Source: Caryophanales bacterium UBA3935 (lineage in GTDB: Bacteria > Bacillota_I > Bacilli_A > ML615J-28 > CAG-698). Taken from it: a stretch of DNA of 8,933 nt. The DNA lies in NCBI GenBank assembly GCA_002385755.1, contig DGED01000013.1, forward strand, positions 14,539-23,471, written 5' to 3'. Made by a program: the position numbers and the translations under genes. Below, one piece after another: positions 5,413 through 8,933 of this stretch (the stretch's first letter is position 1; each line of letters begins with the position of its first letter). The notes beneath the pieces were generated by a model. The model worked only from the letters and a program-made list of their open reading frames with translations. It was not told the origin of the DNA and did no database searches.

Positions 5413-5441
5413 TTTACAATCAACCCCGCACGTAGTATAAT
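5413..5441 (+). promoter_or_regulatory. Housekeeping promoter of the phoH-ybeY-cdd-era operon
   Basis: TTTACA (5413-5418) and TATAAT (5436-5441) are separated by 17 nt, the same pair as at rpsU. Transcription would begin near 5448, giving a leader of about 20 nt with GGAG at 5459-5462, five nt before the phoH ATG. Confidence 0.87.
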
Positions 5442-5467
5442 AATAATACATCAAATATGGAGCGTAT

Positions 5468-6430
5468 ATGAGTTATAAGACTATCTATCGGTTTAAAAAT
5501 CTAATCAACGAAGCGCTGGTTTTGGGGCCAAACAATAAAAATATTGATTTAATCGAATCCTTCTATAAAGAAGAAATCCTCGTCCGGAGCGCGGAAGTTA
5601 AAATCTCCGAAGACTCGGACAAAGAAAATATACTGGTGATGCTTTTCGAGGTTTTGGAAACGATCTTCGAAAACGACGTCGCCCTCACCGAGGTTGATAT
5701 TTTCGGGATTTTGAATAATTTGACCGTCGATAACGGTGACGCTTTGATCAAACTTTTCTTAAAGAAAGAAATACTGATCACGACCTTTCACGGCAAAGCC
5801 GTCTTCCCCCGGACCTTAAACCAAAAACTCTACTTGGAAGCGCTCGCCAACAACGACATCATCTTCGCGATCGGACCGGCCGGCACCGGCAAGACATATC
5901 TCGGCGTCCTGTACGCCGTGAGTCGGCTTAAAGCAAACGAGGTCCGCCGTATCGTTCTCGTGCGGCCCGTCGTCGAGGCGGGGGAGAAACTCGGGTATTT
6001 GCCGGGGGATGTCAAGGAGAAAATCGATCCCTATTTAATCCCCTTGTATGACGGTCTTAACGAGGCGCTTGGGAAGGAAGCCGTAGACAAACTTGTTGAA
6101 AAAGGGGTAATCGAAATCGCGCCCCTGGCCTATATGCGCGGTCGGACGATTGAAAACGCGGTGATTATTCTTGACGAAGCGCAAAACACCTCGCGCCTGC
6201 AGATGAAAATGTTCCTTACCAGGCTCGGCCATAACTCAAAGATGATTATAACCGGCGACGTGACCCAGGTTGACCTTCCGACGAGGGAACAATCGGGGTT
6301 GATCGAGGCCGCTAACTTATTCGCGGATATCGATCGCGTCAAGATTCACCGTTTTGACCGTTACGACGTGATGCGCCACCCGCTGGTTCAAAAAATAATC
6401 GAAAGATACGAAAGCAAATATGGAGATTGA
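5468..6430 (+). CDS. phoH: PhoH family P-loop ATPase (PhoH-like protein YqfE/YbeZ type)
   Basis: The product is 320 aa, full length for the family. Walker A is GPAGTGKT (136-143) and Walker B IILDEAQN (233-240); the family signature RPVVEAGEKLGYLPGD (166-181) and ITGDVTQVDLP (261-271) follow, the latter acting as motif III. The first 120 residues form the N-terminal domain typical of YbeZ/PhoL. PhoH proteins are cytoplasmic ATPases related to the helicase superfamily 1 core; the cellular role is not settled, but their steady linkage to ybeY points to RNA or ribosome metabolism. It overlaps ybeY by 11 nt and heads a four-gene operon. In Bacillus an HD-domain membrane protein gene (yqfF/pgpH) lies between phoH and ybeY; here they are directly joined. 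Confidence 0.95.
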   Translation: MSYKTIYRFKNLINEALVLGPNNKNIDLIESFYKEEILVRSAEVKISEDSDKENILVMLFEVLETIFENDVALTEVDIFGILNNLTVDNGDALIKLFLKKEILITTFHGKAVFPRTLNQKLYLEALANNDIIFAIGPAGTGKTYLGVLYAVSRLKANEVRRIVLVRPVVEAGEKLGYLPGDVKEKIDPYLIPLYDGLNEALGKEAVDKLVEKGVIEIAPLAYMRGRTIENAVIILDEAQNTSRLQMKMFLTRLGHNSKMIITGDVTQVDLPTREQSGLIEAANLFADIDRVKIHRFDRYDVMRHPLVQKIIERYESKYGD

Positions 6431-6836
6431 AATCTATAATAATTATCAAAAGTTTCTGTCTTTTCCCGCCGCGGAGATTGCCGGGAAGGTCGGCGAATAT
6501 TTCGCGGCGGAAAAATCCGCGTCGCTCGTTTTGACCGACGACGAGGAAATTAAAGATTTAAATCTCAAGTTTCGCGGCATAGACAGCCCGACCGACGTTC
6601 TTTCTTTTCCCGCGGACGAGAGCGACTATCTTGGCGATATCTTTATTTCCGTCGACAGGCTAATCGCCCAGGCCGCGGAATACGGGCACTCCCCGGAAAG
6701 AGAATTCGCCTTTTTATTGGTTCACGGCATCCTTCATCTTTTGGGTTATGATCATGAAAATGAAGAAGCGGAAAGGGAGATGTTTTCGAAACAGGAAGAA
6801 ATACTAAACGCTCTAAATTACCGGAGGGAAAAATGA
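6420..6836 (+). CDS. ybeY: Endoribonuclease / rRNA maturation factor YbeY
   Basis: This 138-aa protein carries the complete UPF0054 signature HGILHLLGYDH, with zinc ligands H102, H106 and H112, preceded by the conserved FRGIDSPTDVLSFP block (51-64) and GDIFIS (72-77). YbeY is a zinc-dependent single-strand endoribonuclease involved in 16S rRNA 3'-end processing and 70S quality control, in partnership with Era and S11 in studied bacteria. Its start overlaps the phoH end by 11 nt with only a weak upstream purine stretch, so translation probably depends on reinitiation after phoH. It ends in ATGA shared with cdd. A dgkA gene, which sits between ybeY and cdd in Bacillus, is missing. Confidence 0.95.
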   Translation: MEIEIYNNYQKFLSFPAAEIAGKVGEYFAAEKSASLVLTDDEEIKDLNLKFRGIDSPTDVLSFPADESDYLGDIFISVDRLIAQAAEYGHSPEREFAFLLVHGILHLLGYDHENEEAEREMFSKQEEILNALNYRREK

Positions 6837-7249
6837 AAATCGATTATGATAAAATTTATATCAGCGCTTCGCAAGCGCGGGAAAACGCCTACGCGCCGTA
6901 TTCGCGTTTTTCGGTCGGGGCGGCGGTCCTCTTGCGCGACGGCCGGATCGTTGCCGGCGCGAACGTGGAAAACGCCTCATACCCGCTCGCCATATGCGCC
7001 GAGCGGGCGGCGTTAACGGCCGCTTACGGCGCCGGCGCCCGAAAGGAAGATATTGCGGCGATTGGCGTCGTCGGCGCGACTGACTTGCCGATCTCGCCTT
7101 GCGGCGCGTGCCGGCAGGTAATCGCCGAGCTTATGGACGCGGATGCGGAAGTTATCCTTTACAATTTAAAGAAAGAGAAGAAGATCTTCCGAGTTAAGGA
7201 TTTGCTTCCCTATCCTTTCGAAGCGGGGGTATTGTCGGATGAGCGGTGA
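6833..7249 (+). CDS. cdd: Cytidine deaminase
   Basis: The protein is 138 aa, the size of the short homotetrameric type. It hydrolyses cytidine and deoxycytidine to uridine and deoxyuridine in pyrimidine salvage. Zinc and catalytic residues are visible: CAE at C55-E57 (E57 is the proton shuttle) and PCGAC with C90 and C93. NVENASYP (44-51) and the C-terminal LLPYPF (124-129) are standard. The start is clear: GGAGGG (6823-6828) four nt upstream, in a 4-nt ATGA overlap with ybeY. It overlaps era by 11 nt. Confidence 0.96.
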   Translation: MKIDYDKIYISASQARENAYAPYSRFSVGAAVLLRDGRIVAGANVENASYPLAICAERAALTAAYGAGARKEDIAAIGVVGATDLPISPCGACRQVIAELMDADAEVILYNLKKEKKIFRVKDLLPYPFEAGVLSDER

Positions 7250-8147
7250 TTTCCGTTCCGGGTTCGTAGCCGTCGTCGGCCGGCCCAACGTCGGTAAATC
7301 CACATTTGTTAACAGCGTCATCGGTCGAAAAGTTTCGATCATCAGCCCCAAGCCGCAAACGACCCGCAACCAAATCAGGGGCATATATACGAGCGAGGCG
7401 ACGCAAATTATCTTTGTCGATACGCCGGGGATTCATAAGCCGAAGCACGAACTCGGCAAGTTCATGAACAAAGAGGCGTTCGCCGCTTTGGACGGCGTTG
7501 ATTTGATTCTTTATATCATCGACGCGATCGGGGATTTTCGCGCCGGCGAGGAGTTTATTATCGAAAGGCTTGTAAAAACGGAAGTCCCGGTGATTCTCGT
7601 CGTCAATAAGATCGATCTCGTGAAGGATAAAAACCGGCTTTTGGAGAATATCGCGAAATATGACGCCGCGGGGAAATTCGCCGCGGTATATTACGTGAGC
7701 GCGCTGCGGGGGGATAATCTCGAAAAACTAATGACCGCGATCGAGGAGCGCATGCCCTTCGGTCCGAAATACTACCCGGGCGAGATTTATTCCGACCGGC
7801 CGGAAGAGTTTATTATCGCCGAGATTATCCGCGAGAAAGCGCTCTTCCTTACGAAAGAGGAAATCCCCCATTCGCTCGCCGTCGTGACCGAGGAGATTAA
7901 GCCCGCGGAAGACAACCCGAGCTTAACCGTTATCCGGGCGACGATATTCGTCGAAAGGCCGTCGCAGAAGAAGATCATTATCGGCGCCGGCGGGAAGATG
8001 TTGAAAGAAATCGGAACGCTCGCCCGAAAGGAAATCGTCATGCTTTTCGGAAACAAGGTATTTCTCGACCTTTGGGTAAAGGTCGCCGACGACTGGCGAA
8101 ATAAAAAAACGGAGCTGAGACGGATGGGTTACATTTTGGAAAAATAA
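7239..8147 (+). CDS. era: GTPase Era (ribosome assembly)
   Basis: The product is 302 aa, normal size. The N-terminal GTPase domain shows G1 GRPNVGKST (14-22), the G2 region QTTRNQIRG (40-48), G3 DTPG (61-64), G4 NKID (123-126) and G5 SAL (154-156). The C-terminal KH RNA-binding domain carries GAGGKMLKEIG (249-259). Era binds the 3' end of 16S rRNA and checks 30S assembly; it is peripherally cytosolic or membrane-associated. It is placed with ybeY and phoH, as in most Bacillota, and its start overlaps cdd by 11 nt. No terminator is seen before the next gene: the 57-nt gap is AT-rich and includes a good Shine-Dalgarno site. Confidence 0.97.
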   Translation: MSGDFRSGFVAVVGRPNVGKSTFVNSVIGRKVSIISPKPQTTRNQIRGIYTSEATQIIFVDTPGIHKPKHELGKFMNKEAFAALDGVDLILYIIDAIGDFRAGEEFIIERLVKTEVPVILVVNKIDLVKDKNRLLENIAKYDAAGKFAAVYYVSALRGDNLEKLMTAIEERMPFGPKYYPGEIYSDRPEEFIIAEIIREKALFLTKEEIPHSLAVVTEEIKPAEDNPSLTVIRATIFVERPSQKKIIIGAGGKMLKEIGTLARKEIVMLFGNKVFLDLWVKVADDWRNKKTELRRMGYILEK

Positions 8148-8204
8148 ATTATTTCATGTATAACTTTGATAATTTTTGCAATTATATTCATAGGAGGAAC
8201 GTAT

Positions 8205-8375
8205 ATGAATAAGAGAGATATGCAAAAATTTATCAAAACCGGAAAAGTTAAAGACTATCTTGATTTCAAGAACAAACAGAAAGCCGAATTTGCAAAAGAA
8301 ATCGCGCCAGGAGAAAAAAATGGAGTTAAAAGAAGGAATTGTTCTGAAGGGGGCGAAGTACCAAGAAAATCATAA
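8205..8375 (+). CDS. yqzL: YqzL-like small protein
   Basis: A 56-aa basic protein beginning MNKRDMQKFIKTGKVKDYLDF has the short family pattern T-G-x-[IV]-x-x-Y-L-x-[FY]-K found in YqzL (47 aa in B. subtilis), the gene that lies between era and recO there. The exact position in the order supports the call; function is unknown. The start is fixed by AGGAGG (8192-8197) seven nt upstream; an in-frame ATG further upstream (8166) lies in the AT-rich gap and lacks one. The last 18 codons overlap recO by 56 nt in another frame, and its tail (GVKRRNCSEGGEVPRKS) looks like an unconserved extension produced by that overlap. Confidence 0.72.
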   Translation: MNKRDMQKFIKTGKVKDYLDFKNKQKAEFAKEIAPGEKNGVKRRNCSEGGEVPRKS

Positions 8376-8933
8376 ACTGGTGACGCTTCTTACCCCGGAG
8401 GGGTTGGAATTGCTGCTCGTTCGCGGCGCCTTAAAACAAAAAAGCAAAACTTTCGCTTATTCGCAAGAGTTAACCAAAATCGAGTACGGTTACGTCGCGA
8501 AAAACGAAGACGCGCTTAAGATCATTACCGCCGGGAAGGTTCTTTCCAATTACGGCGCGATCAAAAGCGATCTTGATAAATTAAACGACGCCATGTTAAT
8601 CGTCGAGTTTTGCGAGCAATTGGGCGATCATATCGAGGACGGCGCCACCTTCTACCGTTTTTGCGCCGATATTCTCGACCTGATCAACGATTCCGCGGAA
8701 AGCGCGTATTATTTAATGATCTTTAAACTAAAAAGCCTTTATTTGCTCGGGGTCGGCCCCGTGTTTACGAGCTGCGTGTCCTGCGGACGCCGCGACGCGC
8801 TCGCGGGCTTTGTTTTTACGGCCGGGGGGATGAAGTGCGAGACTTGCCGGAAGCAAAACGAGGGATTCATTCCGGAGGGTATCGCGCGGATCGTTAGGTT
8901 TTTATATCTTACGAAACTCCCGGAACTTACCCC
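8320..8933 (+). CDS. recO: DNA repair protein RecO (3' truncated by window edge)
   Basis: The frame is open from the ATG at 8320 to the end of the window (204 complete codons). RecO loads RecA onto SSB-coated DNA with RecR and anneals strands. The N-terminal OB-fold domain begins MELKEGIVLKGAKYQENHKLVTLLT-like, with the family pattern K-x-x-Y-x-E-N-H-K-L-V-T-L-x-T, followed by VRGALKQKSK. A C-x2-C pair at 152-155 and a second at 173-176 form the zinc finger seen in many Bacillota RecO proteins. The Shine-Dalgarno site AGGAG (8309-8313) lies six nt before the start, inside yqzL. Length fits the family so far (about 250 aa expected). Confidence 0.92.
   Translation, partial: MELKEGIVLKGAKYQENHKLVTLLTPEGLELLLVRGALKQKSKTFAYSQELTKIEYGYVAKNEDALKIITAGKVLSNYGAIKSDLDKLNDAMLIVEFCEQLGDHIEDGATFYRFCADILDLINDSAESAYYLMIFKLKSLYLLGVGPVFTSCVSCGRRDALAGFVFTAGGMKCETCRKQNEGFIPEGIARIVRFLYLTKLPELT

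Noticed and set aside
8148..8204. Promoter between era and the yqzL-like gene
   Set aside because: TTGATA and TATATT-like pieces are present but at wrong spacing; likely read-through from the phoH operon.

Overview
This 8.9 kb window is a conserved housekeeping stretch of a Bacillota (Firmicutes) chromosome. The lineage call rests on three things seen in the sequence. The gene order rpsU - yqfC - yqfD - phoH - ybeY - cdd - era - yqzL-like - recO is a thinned version of the well-known Bacillus arrangement. The sporulation-associated pair YqfC/YqfD is present. Promoters are of the TTTACA-N17-TATAAT type with strong purine Shine-Dalgarno sites. TGA acts as a normal stop (ends of yqfC, phoH, ybeY, cdd), so this is not a Mycoplasma-type code. 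I cannot name the genus. No mobile element, CRISPR array, tRNA or rRNA gene was seen.

Layout. (1) 1-618: 3' end of a divergent MurF-like Mur ligase, closed by a strong terminator that overlaps its stop codon. (2) 619-951: a gap holding a convergent 41-codon ORF on the minus strand (656-781), with its own -10 box and Shine-Dalgarno site, then a two-way terminator and the promoter of the next operon. (3) 952-2419: rdgB (house-cleaning nucleotide pyrophosphatase), overlapping a choline/aminoglycoside-kinase-like gene. (4) 2524-2703: monocistronic rpsU (59 aa) with a consensus promoter and a terminator. (5) 2826-4128: yqfC-yqfD, preceded by a sequence that resembles a sigma-E sporulation promoter. 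(6) 4179-5318: an RtcB-type RNA ligase, an extra gene for this neighbourhood, with an ambiguous start, a candidate promoter of its own and a strong terminator. (7) 5468-8147: phoH-ybeY-cdd-era, tightly overlapping, with a consensus promoter and a hairpin just upstream. (8) 8205-8933: a yqzL-like small gene that overlaps the start of recO by 56 nt; recO runs off the end of the window.

How the genes work together. S21, YbeY, Era, PhoH and RtcB all touch RNA or ribosomes: S21 is a 30S protein, YbeY and Era act in 16S rRNA maturation and 30S assembly, PhoH is a P-loop ATPase of uncertain RNA-linked role, and RtcB joins RNA ends. Cdd and RdgB are nucleotide salvage and clean-up enzymes, and RecO is a recombination mediator. 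Nothing here looks like a wholly new system. The most interesting points are the unlisted minus-strand microprotein, the stand-alone RtcB in a sporulation/ribosome-assembly neighbourhood, the non-canonical Mur ligase, and the deep yqzL/recO overlap.
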